64,000 nucleotides of DNA from Pseudisothecium myosuroides (GCA_951799445.1 OX637293.1:26722001-26786000); one strand, 5' to 3'; positions 48,401-60,700 are shown, numbered from the stretch's first letter. The notes: a model not told the origin generated them from the sequence alone. Made by a program: numbers and translations.

Positions 48401-48838
48401 TGCACATGCTTGCTTCGAGATAACATTTAACTGCCTATTGCTGTTTAAGAGCACTCACTCTTGGACTGTGTATATACATATACATAGATATTGAACGCTT
48501 TTCTATCAATAAGCGTTAAATTCTCCGTTACGAGAAAATGAAAATTTCTCGTTATCCGGTTTCTAATTCAGCGAAAACTGGAACGGTTTGTAATATTTTG
48601 CAATCATTGTATGCCTACTTACAGCTTACGATCAGAGTCATAAAAAGCAGCATTGAAGAGGACGGAGTGTAAGGCATTCGAAAGCGCAATCGACTTTTCT
48701 GTGAAGAAGGGAAGATTCCGTTTTCGCGAGAGTAAGGTTTAATTGTACCTTGTAATCGCTGTTAAGAGTGGCAAGGCCAACTTTTGTAGTATCCTTAATC
48801 GAACCGATAACCTTGCGGAAACTTCTTGAGCCGCTCAT
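42365..48838 (-). CDS. AP180/CALM-type clathrin assembly protein (ANTH domain)
   Basis: Endocytic adaptor that binds phosphoinositides and clathrin at the plasma membrane or trans-Golgi. Thirteen exons: 48838-48749, 48364-48295, 47986-47889, 47576-47435, 47233-47130, 46802-46710, 46462-46412, 46221-46156, 45707-45642, 45060-44980, 44823-44761, 44502-44371, 42793-42365. Every junction is in phase, giving about 494 residues. The ANTH domain covers about residues 1-310: [10 protein letters not shown], the lipid-binding [14 protein letters not shown] (K38, K48, K50, H51), [53 protein letters not shown] and [15 protein letters not shown]. The tail has four NPF motifs (EH-domain ligands) and an 11-residue polyglutamine run. 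It resembles the Arabidopsis At2g01600 group but lacks the long acidic linker between ANTH and NPF tail, so small exons may be missed in the 1.6 kb last intron. The exon 12 donor appears to be GC (ATG|GCAAGT). Confidence 0.93.
42410..42442. repeat. CTG/CAG triplet repeat coding polyglutamine
   Basis: About 11 GCT triplets on the plus strand, read as Gln (CAG) on the coding strand in the last exon of the clathrin assembly gene, between QLT and DYHLTNPFG. Likely length-polymorphic. Confidence 0.9.
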
Positions 48839-49551
48839 CCCTAATTCTCTCTTGCATCGACCCGGCAGGAATTACTGTATTTCTCCCGTCACATGCCAAC
48901 TGAGCTCTCATAGACGATCGAGGAGCTCAATGGAGGAGCTGATCGCGCATTCAATGCCTCTTCATTCCGAGCTTGGGATCCCATGTAGCTTGAATTAAAC
49001 TCATTGCATCAAAGCGATTGATGAGTTAACGAAAGGCTCTCAGAAAACTTAGCGACACCTCCCAATCTGGAAGCAGGTACCGATAGGATCATGATGCAAT
49101 TGGAAGAATATCAGGGCGAACTAACCAACTAGGAGCCTCGACTTCTCGCAACCTGTATCAATGCGAAGGAGAATCGAAGTTGAGGTTTCCTGACGAAGTT
49201 GTTGGATTAGGACCTCCATCATCAATTCATCTTCATCAACTACAGCAGCAGCAAAATCGAATTGCAAGCGATTGATTGCCATCGATTTTCCCAACCTACT
49301 CCTCTTCAGTTCGTTAGGAAGCTTGTCATTCAAGCTGTCTGAGCCCTAGCAAGCTCGGTATATAACGTACGATACGTCCTCGGAGGTACAATACAGTACA
49401 GTTCATACATACGGTATACCAGTATTGAAATACGATTACACATGCATCAGCGCTTTATTTTTTGACTTTCTGGTGCCAGATTGCGCCAGAAAATTTTTTA
49501 TTTGGCTAAAAAATGGCAAAAAGCCTTGAAGATTTTTGCAAGAAACCTTTG
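48839..49551. other. Upstream region of the clathrin assembly gene
   Basis: Probable promoter and 5' UTR of the minus-strand gene. A 70-codon minus-strand frame (49121-49333; SMAINRLQFDFAAAVVDEDE and LIQQLRQETSTS) has reasonable composition and could be an upstream ORF or unrelated small gene; no family recognised. TACAGTACAGT occurs at about 49391-49401. Confidence 0.35.
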
Positions 49552-49728
49552 AATTAAAAAAAAAATCTTGGATGAAATTGTCAGATCGTGGATAAAAACA
49601 AAATTATAGACATGTGATATGTGCTAATGCAATATTTTCTATCCAATATGTGGATGAATGCTGAAATTTGGAGCACTACTATAACATTTTATATCACCAC
49701 TATGGCACTTCATAAAAATGAAAAAAAA
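49552..49728. repeat. Dispersed repeat, copy B
   Basis: Same-orientation copy of 15891-16070, about 85-90 percent similar by eye, again preceded by an A-run. Confidence 0.75.
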
Positions 49729-52700
49729 AGTCTGTATTTGCATTCAAAGAGTTTTTGACAACTACGGAGTGTTTTGTTTAGCTTTGAGCAAATTTGAAGG
49801 GCCATTGCCTTGTATTTATGTGATTTGACATGACTCATCAAAAAAATTGTCTTGTAGCTTGCTTTCAATGGGCTCTATTTGGTTTGTCCAATTTTCAAAT
49901 CCAAATTCTCATTGTATCAATCTTTTCAATGAGATTTGTGATGGGCTTCCAATGATAGTAATCACAAGCTCTAATTCTACACCAAGCAAAAGATAGAAAT
50001 CAATTTAGAATCCACTGAAAGCTAGCTGAAAGACAAAAAATAAAGAGAGACTCTTCAAATCATACTTAATTCTAAAATTGTAGGCTGAGCCCTTCACACT
50101 TGGTTTTGACATAATCATTATAGACAAAAAAATGTTTTTTATATTTTTTGGTAAGGATAGGGTAAGTGGAGGATGTTGTAGTGCTAGTGCAGACAAAGTT
50201 GGCATCTATTGCTACATGATTGTTAAGCATTAATAGCTTACAAGCATTTCTAAGAGTCTCTAGTGGCTTATCTTCTACAATTTGTACAATGGGATTGAGG
50301 TTGTGTAAATGCTTTTGTGTTGGATACCAATCCATCCATTTCATTCGAGATTTCATTAAAGAATGGAAAACTTCCTCAGTCTGTCCTAGAAATTACTCTA
50401 ACATCTTATAGTGTGTCAAATTGAGAGGCGATTTTTGAGTGGGGGCCAATATAAAGTGTCAATCTGGCTACATTGTATATTGCAAGGAAGCAAAGACAGG
50501 GGGGATATAAAATTTTTGGAATTCTTTTTGTCTAGTGTCTCTATCAAACTTGTTTTAAGACTTATTATCTAATGTCTTTGTTGAATTTATTGTCTCAAAA
50601 CAATGAGGCCGCAAAAGAAGTAGCACAACATATAAATAGCATGTATAGAAGGTGAGGGTACTATCAATCTTCAATATAATAAATTCTTAGTTTGGATTCC
50701 TAGCAATTTAGAAATGATTATTTTAGAAACTCTAAATCACAACTTGGTGTATGTTATTTGCAAATATGAATTGGATTCTCTTGCTTTTGATTGAATCCTA
50801 CTATAATTGTCTCATGCATTGGCAAGTTTCATATGAGAATATCCATTTGTAGAAAAGTATTATTTTTGGTATGTGTTCATAGAATTATTAGGGATAGCAA
50901 TTATGGCACTTACTCACGATGTTTGGATAAGGCTCAAAGGCTTATTGTAGTAAACTTTGAACATTACAATCACTATGCTGGTTATTGACAATTGAAGTAT
51001 CCTTATGTATTTAGTGCATTTCATTGGTTGTTGATTTTTTTTGTTATTTCACGGACATTGCAATATCTTGTTTTTTGACCTTCAATTTTGACAACATAAT
51101 CTATAGTAATAGTCTTTTCTTATTGTTCTATATGGTACATCAGAATTCTATGAGGAATGAGGATGGTTTATTTGTAATAATATTTGTACCTAAATGGGAT
51201 TTTATTTACATATATTGGTTTAGGTCATATAATACATGTCGATTGTTTGAATCATTGCACATTGGTCAAGTTGACAATACATAATTCTACAAATTCAAGG
51301 CACTTTTTGTTTAACATGATTTGCTTTAGATGTGGTGGATACTATATATATAATTGTCAACATGATAATCAACCCTTATGCCACACTATTAACAATGTCC
51401 TATTAGGAGTGAAACCAATGGTTTTGAAATAATTGCATATTTGTTGGCCAAGGTTCCAAGCAAAATCTTACGTCTTCAAACAATCTATGCTTTCAGCCAA
51501 GAATCTAGTTTTGCTTTCAAATAATTCTATTCATTGAAAATTTTGGTACAAATATGAACAATATGACCTATTCATTTTGTATCGTTTTTCAATAAGGCAA
51601 AAGAGTGCCTTTGATAAATAATGATATAAAATATTCCATAATTATTATTGAAGGTTAAAATAAGTTAGGCATTCATCCAAATTCTTACAATTTTTGGATA
51701 ATTGTTGCTACTTTCATCTAAGGTAGCCACATGTACTTGAATCCTTGTCATGACTTCCTAACCCTAAACTCTATATCTTGTGTGTTAGGATTTATTGCAT
51801 GTGAGAGATATGTTTTATTTGTGAGTGATTGTGCTCTAAAATTGTCAAAATGGAAATGAAAAAAATTTGCAATGTATGTTTATAATTATAGACAAAGAAA
51901 AAATGCAAGATTGTGTGGAGTGGATTGAATTTCTATTTTATATGTGGCAAACCATTTCAATTATTTTCCAAAAACTTAGGCACCTCTTCAATTATTTATT
52001 TTTTAACCAAGTTGCTAGGAAGTTACGATAATATATTATCATGAACATTATCATACATTGTACTCCTTCTGTCCCAAATTGAATTTTGTGTTGGACAAAA
52101 TGTTCTAGATGAAGGCTAAAAATAACATTTTAAAAACTTATTTTGCAATGTAATTAGAGTTCAATGTACTCTTATTGTCTTAGAAACTTTTAGTTTTGGA
52201 GACCTTTTCAAAATGTAGTTTTGGAGCACAAAAAAGTAGAATTTTTCAAGCATTTTCAAGGAGCACTAATGGGCATTTAATTGTTGAGTGTAAGGTTGTC
52301 ATTTTGTGAACAATTAGTATGTATGGGCCCAAGACCATGTGTGGAGCTTTGTTTTGCCTCCCAGAGCTTCATCTCCTTCAATTCGGCACCACTCAAAGAA
52401 ATGCAAAAAATAAGAACAAAACAATGTTGATTGATCCTTTCAGTTATTTAATTTGTCTTTCAATTGATAATTGCATGGATGGAAGAGGAACTGTTACATG
52501 GAGTTGTTTTGCTGGTTTGATTCCAACTAGCAATCAAAAGCCCAATCTAATTGATTTGCAATGTCACAAAATACAACAAGAAGATCATTTTTGGACAAAA
52601 GAGTATTGTATTAGTGTAGTTTTAGCAAATTATTGTGCCTTTGTGTTATTTGGAAATCTTCTATATTTTGGAATGCAATACTTCTGGTACTATTTGTACA

Positions 52701-53857
52701 AGAGTTAGATTACTAACATCCTTCTAATTTTTAAACAATCATCAATCCGGATGGATTTCTTGTTATTCAAATTTACATGCTTAAAGTGACCACTTTTGGC
52801 TCTTCTAGATTTAAAAAGGTTAACCTCATGACTCTATTCATAAAACTTTGAAATTGTCATTTTGTTGTCCAACTTCAATCCTCTTTGTCCCATTATTCAC
52901 TTAATCTACTCTATATGAATTACATATAATTTTCTCTACATAAAATGAAATAAAGTGTAATTATATTCAATTGTATTTGTTGCAATTGTATTTAGTTATA
53001 GAAGTCACAATTGGATTTAGTGATCTGATTACTTTAGATGCAATTTTTTTGTGTTGTTGTTGTGAGGTTTTGCTGCCTATCCAAAAAAGTACGGGGCTTT
53101 TGACTATGGTAAATGTTTGTGAAAGGAAAAAAAATGCGAAAGACTAAAGAAACCTTAATCCAACACCTAATCCACCCACATATGACAAAAGAAACTAGTT
53201 TCCAACAATAAAAAAAACATTGCTATTACTTTAGCAAATTCACTTCACCCAAAACCTGTACCGTAGAAGTCAACTTTCAAAACCTGTAAAATGCAATAAC
53301 ATTCAAAAATCTCTCAAGTTTGCCTATTGCACCCTCTCAAGCTCTAAAGTATAATTCTTATAAGAACACAAAAGTAAAAGCAACTCACAACACAACTACA
53401 ATACTTAGTGGAAAGTGTAACTCTTAAAAATTATGATTCTAAAGAACTGGAAAAACAAAAGAGTGCCAAAAAAAAGAGCCAAGCCTTTAAGTATACACAA
53501 AAGGTCTCTAAATTGCAAACAATATGAGACAAATGCCCAACCAAATCCTAGCTACCTAACAAGGTTTACCACTTCAAGAGCCTAATTACCTTTCAATTTG
53601 AAACTAACTTAGTTATAATAAGATACTTATGTTTTAATTAGTAAACGACCCACATCATGACAACGTTTTTTTTGCGCACTGGTGATTTTTTACTTGGTGA
53701 CAACTTTGGAGAATAGAATTGGAATACTTTGCAAAATATTCTTCAACTTTGAATGGATGAAATTGCTCGGACTCATCCAAGATAAGTTCAAAGTTGAATG
53801 ATTTAACCATATTTGGATGAATGTATATAAATTTTGAATGAATAAATGACATGTCAT

Positions 53858-53858
<1 letters not shown>
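49729..53858. other. AT-rich intergenic DNA
   Basis: No gene recognised. TACTCCTTCTGTCCCAAATT at 52060 resembles a Stowaway MITE left end, without a matching right end. Frames at 50072-50356 (-), 51024-51284 (+) and 52319-52708 (+, 129 codons) do not resemble known families. They could be decayed transposon coding sequence. Confidence 0.4.

Positions 53859-53859
<1 letters not shown>

Positions 53860-53904
<45 letters not shown>
53860..53904. repeat. (TA)n microsatellite
   Basis: About 22 uninterrupted TA units, read as alternating Ile-Tyr in the minus-strand frame that crosses it, which is therefore not a gene. Confidence 0.95.
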
Positions 53905-53908
<4 letters not shown>

Positions 53909-54347
53909 CATGTCACTAGCTAGCTTCATCACTCTATTCAAAAGATTGCAAGTCATAGTAAGGTATGGACCCCCATAATCATGGGTACTCCAAATGTAAC
54001 ACCTACATTTGGGCCCCAAAGGATCACAAAAACTTAGATATTGATAATACAAGATGTACACAATCACACCACAAGAACTTGGGGGAAAGCCTATTATTGA
54101 TTTATACATCTGCAAACAATGCTTTGAAATTTTAATTTATTCATACGGTGTTGAAACCATGCATGCTAAAGTACATTGGAATCCATTGATAATAATTTAC
54201 ATTTAAAACTAGAAAGTATGTTATTAAGTTAGTGTCGAGTTGGATGAATTTACCTTATCTTGGAAAATTGAACATAAAATCTTTGCCCAAATAGATGAGC
54301 CACTGCTTGGATATGGTCCTCACTCCTCAGCTCCATTAAACCTATAA

Positions 54348-54836
54348 GAGCATCTGCAATGGTGGCCCAGTATATGGTCCGGTGTCGGTATAACTACCTT
54401 TTGAACGGTAAATAATTAGAACTTGAAAATTGTCTTATTGGAAGCGCATTGGAAAGAACTTGGAGAAGGTACAAGAAAATTCAAAATTAAACATTGGACA
54501 AGTACTTCAAAAGCAAGGTAAAAATCTGAAATTATAGAGGTCTTAGCAAATCACGGTTACCAAAGCAACATTTGGTCATTGACCCTCCACATTTTGCCAT
54601 ATTTAGAGGGTCAATGGCCAAATGTTGCTTTGATAACCGTGATTTGCTAAGACCTCTATAATTTCAGATTTTTACCTTGCTTTTGAAGTACTTTTCCAAT
54701 GTTTAATTTTGAATTTTCTTCCAAGCTCTTTCCAATGCGCTTCCAATGAGACAATTTTCAAGTTCTAATTATTTACCGTTCGAAAGTTAGCTATACCGAT
54801 ACCGGGCCATATATCGGGCTACCATTGCAGATGCTC
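54348..54836. mobile_element. Hairpin MITE, Tourist/PIF-Harbinger-like (489 bp)
   Basis: Two arms of about 240 bp are inverted complements with few mismatches, separated by a loop of about 18 bases (54588-54605). Termini GAGCATCTGCAATGGT and its complement are flanked by TAA at 54345-54347 and 54837-54839, the target duplication expected for Tourist elements. No coding sequence. The transcript of either strand would fold into a long, nearly perfect stem. Confidence 0.85.
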
Positions 54837-54889
54837 TAAGGACACTTTCCATTTGTTCTTTAAAAAAAACAAAAAAACTGTAAGGACGG

Positions 54890-55650
54890 GCCCATGATAA
54901 CCATTGATTTGTAGCCTCAACTTGTCATCACTCTGTTCATTGCCATTTTGCAACTAAGGTAGGCATCCCAAATGCGCCACTGAACTTAAAGCGCCATCTT
55001 CAGTGTGTGTACATCTCCAAAATCAGTTATGTACCTCTATGAAAGAAACGCTTTTAGAACCAAACTTTGTTCCTTCATAACTTTTGCATACAGTATCCAA
55101 ATGTTGCATTCTTTGGTGTGTTGGAACCTCCTTTCCCTTGCCAATAAGAATATAGAAGAATTTGAACAGTCTAATAGTAGTAATTAGGCACAGTAGCAAT
55201 TAGTGGCGGTTTTGGGATACCTACCTTAGATATGAATGAAAATTTTTAAATTCATTTTTCAGAGATGAAGTCATATGTCAACTATAAGTTGTAAAATTTT
55301 CAATTTTTTTTGGAAAAGTTTGAAATTACTCTGAATTTTTTAAGAAGAAATGAAGAAAAATCATATCAAATACAAAATATACTAAAAAAATATGAAATTT
55401 TTACCATAGATGTACATTATAGTATAAAACATTATGGTATAAACCAAAGTTATTGTGTCATTCTAAAATTAGAAAATCAACACACCAAAGTTATAGGCCC
55501 AAAGTTCATATTGCCATAAAATATTTGAAATTCAATGTTTTTTCAAAATTTCCAATTGGAATAGAAAATTCAATAGATAAACTTCAATTCATAAGTTGGA
55601 GTCAAATTCAAAAAACATCATTTTTATGGCTGAAATTCACATAAAGAGAA
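54890..55650 (-). mobile_element. Inverted partial copy of the 2589/29641 TTAA element
   Basis: Reverse complement similarity to the 3' half of 29641-31294: TTTTTCAGAGATGAAG, GTAAAATTTTCAATTTTTTT, AAATGAAGAAAAATCATA and CAATAGATAAACTTCAATTC. It is interrupted by the MITE at 54955-55228. The other half and the termini are missing. Confidence 0.7.
54955..55228 (-). mobile_element. TA-flanked AGGTAGG MITE, copy 2
   Basis: TA-AGGTAGGCATCCCAAATG at the left, the complement of AGGTAGGTATCCCAAAAC then TA at the right. The interior is the reverse complement of 29017-29308. It interrupts an inverted copy of the 2589/29641 element between GCCATTTTGCAAC and GATATGAATG. Confidence 0.85.
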
Positions 55651-55949
55651 AATAGGAAGTAATGGCCAAAATATACTTCAAGGGTGATCTGTGGATTGGG
55701 CATCTTCTTCTTTAGAAAGTCAATAAGACCATAATAAGGGATTTTACAATACTATTTGCTAAAAATGCACTCAAGTACCTTCCAAATAAATAAATTAGAT
55801 GAAAAAACATTTTTTTCCATCCTACTATGCCAAGTGAAGTCATCCATTGGACACTTAGTGTTTGTTAATATCCATACCTTAAGTTAGGCTGTTTGTTTTG
55901 TTTTGTTTGTTACATTGAGATCTTCCCGACCATGCGTCCCCCGGTGGCA

Positions 55950-56510
55950 TGCTTGGTAGCGTCGAAAAGCCCTTGGCGAGGAGGGGTGCATGGGCTTTTT
56001 TCACGGCGTTTGGACCTATGATGTGAAAGTTATGGATTTTTGAGTTATTTTTGGATCATAAAAATGACTAAATTGTGCTAAATTATGTATCTTTTGAACC
56101 GTGTGTCAATTTGTCATGTTCTTGGTACCGTTGGAAAGCCCTTTCCAAGGAGGGGTGCATGGGCTTTGTTTCGTGGCGTTTGGACCTATGGTAGAAAAGT
56201 TATGGATTTTTTGTTTTAAAAATGACTTACTTTTGTTTTGGCTGTGGCAATGGCACAGGGTATACTAGTCCATACCTTAAGTTTGATAGTTTATTTTGTT
56301 TGTTTGTTTTATTACATTGAGATCTCCCGCATCGTACGTCCCCTGGTCACGTGCTCGTACCATCGGAAAGCTCTTGACGAGGAGGGATGCACGGGCTTTG
56401 CTTTGTGGCGTTTGGACTTATAGTGGGAAAGTTGAGTTATTTTTTAATTAAAAAGTTACTTTTACTTTTGTTTTGGTTGTGGCAATGGCAAAGGGCATAC
56501 TAAGTTAGGG
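55950..56510. repeat. Three tandem copies of a 100 bp unit
   Basis: The unit GGAGGGGTGCATGGGCTTT ... GGCGTTTGGACCTATG ... GAAAGTTATGGA occurs at about 55950, 56120 and 56350, spaced 169 and 232 bp. Each is followed by T-rich sequence and, for two, GTGGCAATGGCA.AGGG.ATACTA. Related to 16167-16640. Confidence 0.75.
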
Positions 56511-56598
56511 TTTGTTAATTTGGTTGTCCTTGCACCCAACTATGTGAGCTCCCAAGCCAAAGTGGACAACGGGGGCAACTGGCTAGGGGGCCGGGGAG

Positions 56599-56803
56599 GA
56601 TTGACCCCCTTGTTGCCCCATATTTAACCCTGGGAAAATTTTTCATTTGCCACATATGATAAAATTTGCAAATTCTGATTTCATATTTGCAATCCGAGGC
56701 TCCAGGTTAGCCTAGGCTCCAGGTTAGCTTAACTTAGATGAAGAACCAGAAAATTTGGGTCCATTTTTCCATTTCCCCTTGGATGGGGCGATAAGGGGGT
56801 CAA
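56599..56803. mobile_element. MITE with GGATTGACCCCCTT ends (205 bp)
   Basis: GGATTGACCCCCTTGTTGCC at the left and the complement of the right end GGCGATAAGGGGGTCAATCC. The interior has AATTCTGATTTCATATTTGC in opposite sense to the 34459 family and a duplicated GGCTCCAGGTTAGC. Non-coding. Confidence 0.7.
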
Positions 56804-56838
56804 TCCGAGGCAGCCTGAGGCCCAGTGGACTGCAACCG

Positions 56839-56913
56839 GGCTTCTTCTTCTTCTTCTTCTTCTTCTTCTTCTTCTTCTTCAGTTCTTCTTTTTCTTCTTC
56901 TTCGGTAAGTCAA
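56839..56913. repeat. (CTT)n microsatellite
   Basis: About 13 CTT triplets, an interruption, then further CTT. It lies about 830 bp upstream of the protease start and is followed by CGGTAAGTC, a donor-like site, so it could be in a transcribed 5' leader. Confidence 0.85.
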
Positions 56914-57737
56914 GCTCCTTTCAGCTTCTTCTGCATGTCCATGTTTGCCGGAACTCAGCTGACGCTGGGATCGCAACCCTGGCTGGCTTCCTGAAACGCG
57001 GCTTGCGCTGACGTCGGAGCCCTAGAGTTTTACGCTGAAGCATAGTATTGAGGCCCTCTCCAAAGTCCAAACTTCCTCCTCCGTCGTGGAGCAGCTTGGG
57101 GCATGCTTTCGATTGCAAATGCCCTTTTAGGGTAAGGAGTCCGGAGGTCCTCGGGAGGTCCTGCACGGCTTCAAGCGGAAATGCTGGACGGTAGGCATTG
57201 CAATTTCATTCTGCTTCTTGGATTCTCGCCGCATGGGGGGGAGTGCAGGACACCCAGTGAGTTCGTGTCATTCCGAGTTTGGGCAGGCTGTGAGATCGAT
57301 CTTGGTCCTCTGGTTCTGGCATTATTGGCCGAAGGCGAGGCAGCTTCCTCTGGCGCTCAAGCGTACTGGGAGCCGTTTTTGTTTTGTTTTGTTTTTCTAT
57401 CCCTAGGCTAATGGAGTTGTCGTTGGTTAGCATCGCGTCGATGGTCTTCTAATTGCTGGTTGGCTGCCTCGTGTAGGGTTCCCACGCCAACGTCGTCTTG
57501 TGATTGGAAATTGGGGCTGTGTGGACAAACCGAGGTAGTCACGTTCGGGCTTCTCACTGCCCCTCTTATTTATGGATGTTCTGTCTGTGAAGTGACGAAG
57601 GAAGCTTGACAGTCGGCGTTGGCCGTCGCAGTCCCACTCGCCTCTGCCCCCACTGCCTGCCAACCGTTTTGTGTCGTCCCTCCTCTCCTGTCTTGTGTGG
57701 AGCAATCGAACGGTTTCTCTTCACCATTTCAGGAGGC
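56914..57737 (+). promoter_or_regulatory. Upstream region / probable 5' leader of the protease gene
   Basis: GC-richer than the flanks. Several short open frames on both strands have no recognisable product. No convincing TATA box. The translation start is preceded by CCATTTCAGGAGGC, so a leader intron ending at TTTCAG (57732) is possible. Confidence 0.4.
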
Positions 57738-60700
57738 ATGGAGGCACCCCCTCGCAAGCGGGGGCGACCGCCCAAGCATCCCAAAGTCTCCTCCAACGAC
57801 ACTTCTCCCCCGACTCTGCTGCCTCACGCCAGCAACAACCATTCCTCTCTCAACGCGCCTTCCTCCCCGGCCGATGTGGAGATGGTGGACCGCGTGGTGC
57901 CGCCCGTGGATGCTCGCTCAGGCCCGCGGGGACGCAAGAAGTCGTCGTCGGGGGCGGAGAAACTCGACCAAGCGCCCCCTTCGACCAAGCTTGGCGCTGG
58001 CGGAGGCGGAAGTCCCAGCAATCGCGACTTGCTCAAGTCGGAAGCGGAAGACGTTGAATCGCCCGTGGAGAGACTCTCGAGGAGAACGAAGAAGCCGTCA
58101 TTGGTACATGACGATGCCTCTTCCTCGTCAATTGCACTCCATCGGTCTTCCTCTTCTTCTCCATCGATGCTCTGCCCTGCATGGCTGGATGCATTTTCCG
58201 TGGGCCTGAATTTTTGCCAATCCTGTGTCCAATTTTTCTCCGTGACGGGGCGGGACACAACTGACTGCTGAATGCGGTGCAGGGGATTCCTTTCCCCAAT
58301 CGCCCTTTTCCTTGGTAATGCAGCCAGAGGGCTTTGCCAAGAATTAGGGCGCGCTTGCCTGCACTGCATGTGATGATTGGGTCGGAATAGCATGAAGTCG
58401 TGAAGGGTTCAGGGTTTACTCGCTGAATGATTTGGTTTTGAATTTCGGATTTGAGACAGTCGCTGGAGTATGAATGTTTCATTCTATTGTACTCTCTGTA
58501 ACCCGAATCTGCATTTGCGTGACATGGCAGACTGAGAATGAACATAACGTTGAGTATGAAGGGTTTCTCGTTTATCTACCAAAGAATTAAAAGCTGGCGA
58601 GAAGTCCAGGTCTAGAATCAGGAATTCCCATTGGTGTTATTGCCCAGGATTGTTACCGATATCTACCGCGGCTATTCCGAAGATTTGCACTGAGATACGA
58701 ATCCGTTTTTCTACAAATTTAAAATTTTGAATATCTGAAGCTTCGACTTTTAATGCCTACTGTGCGGAAGAAGAATGCCAGATGCCTGTTTCAGTGCGAT
58801 GTGTATTAAGGCCTAACAGAGTTTTTACCTTGTGATATCCGCAGGCAAACCCAGGCTTGTTCTCAAATGACACCATTAGGGCACATGCTCCCTTGTTTGA
58901 GGATGGAACAGTTGGAAGTGAAGATGTGAAAGATGCACCTTTCATGGATGCCGTTGTGAAAGTATTTTGTGTTCACACTGAACCTAATTTTTCACTTCCA
59001 TGGCAGAGGAAACGTCAATTCAGCTCTAACAGCAGTGGCTTTATCATTAAAGACCGTCGGGTTCTGACTAATGCACACTCAGTGGAGCACCATACGCAGG
59101 TGAAGGTTAAGAAACGTGGTTCAGATACGAAGTACTTGGCCACAGTCCTTGCAATTGGTACCGAATGTGACATAGGTCAGTTACTGGCCTCTCCATGAAC
59201 GTCTGTTAGTGGCCGATTTCGCGATATGAGTTTTCAGGTGTACTGCAAGTTTTTGGTTATTTCAGTTAATAATTCTGACGTTTGCTGACGTATGTCTGTT
59301 TCTCAATTTTCAATTTTCATTTCTTTGCTCATATTGTCATGCCCTTATAGTCACTGTGGGGGCTTCCCTAGGTCCCTTCTGGACGATGCTGATGCGGGTC
59401 GATGAAACCGACTCGGAGTTATCACACTGTCAGATTCTGTGTTATGATGTAACTAGTACATTGGTTTGATTCGAACTTCTGTGCGTGCAGCCATGCTGAC
59501 AGTGAGCAACGACGAGTTTTGGGAAGATGTGACGCCAGTGGACTTTGGATCTTTGCCTCGTCTGCAAGATGCTGTGACTGTAGTAGGTTACCCTATAGGT
59601 GGTGATACTATCTCAGTGACTAGTGGTGTGGTTTCTCGAATTGAGGTTACATCATACGTGCATGGTGCAACGGAGCTCCTTGGTGTGCAGGTAAGGTTTG
59701 CCGCCCTTCAGTATGGATTGTGAGACGATTGTCATAAAGTACGGAGTATGTACTTCCATCAATCGATGCCTTGTATGCCCGTTTGAGCACCAGAATAGGG
59801 CATGCAACTCCCTGTTAGTATACCCCGATGCCTGTACGAGAGGTATCCTCTGTCGATATCCACTGTTTTTTGTTTGTTTGGGGTAAATACTACTCAAGCT
59901 TGGTGTGTCGCTACATGATCAGGCCGTGTAGTCTATCAGGGATTTAGTGTAGCCCGTGATGGTTGTTCGTAGTTCATGGGAGGTTCGTAAGGTTGGACAG
60001 TCTAATTTGGTTCAGGGCGTTGATTGCACGGGCGATGTTGATGTAATTTTCTTGGTCCTGTGCTGTTAGAAGTGCTGCTGTTCTATCATTCTTCACCTCG
60101 CTGTTGTTAGCACGTAATTGTTTGCACATACTTCCTTTGTATTTGAGTTTTGATCTTGTCTTGTCAATTGTGTGGGTTTGTTTTGGGCTGATGTGCTCTT
60201 GTGTATGAATTACAGATTGATGCTGCCATTAATGCTGGCAACTCTGGAGGCCCTGCTTTCAACGACAGAGGCGAATGTGTAGGAATTGCCTTTCAGTCAT
60301 TGAAGCACGAGGATGCTGAGAATATTGGATATGTTATCCCCACCCCTGTCATCACTCACTTCATCACTGATTACATCCGCAGCGGTGACTATACAGGTAC
60401 TAGGACGTACAATTGTTTTATTTACACTTGGGTGGCGCAAATTTGAAAATAATTTTTGTGAGGTGCAGTTGTGAATGCACTTGATAGTGGTACGCTTCCG
60501 CTTTTTTTCTTTTGCGGGACTTTTCTTGCTTGCTTTAATGAACTTGGATGCTATCATGAGCTACTGCTCGCATTTGCTCTGATCCCTTATTTGCTTTTAT
60601 ACCGTAAGCTGTATATGTGGACCCGTTTTTTCTTGAACTAAGAAGTGCAAGCTAATCTGCAGTCCTGGGCAACTGCTACTATCTTCACTTGTGGTAGGTT

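Noticed and set aside
52319..52708. 129-codon plus-strand open frame
   Set aside because: Isolated in AT-rich repeats with no recognisable motif. A decayed transposon remnant remains possible but unsupported.
53690..54115. 141-codon minus-strand frame across the TA repeat
   Set aside because: The frame is held open by the (TA)n microsatellite.
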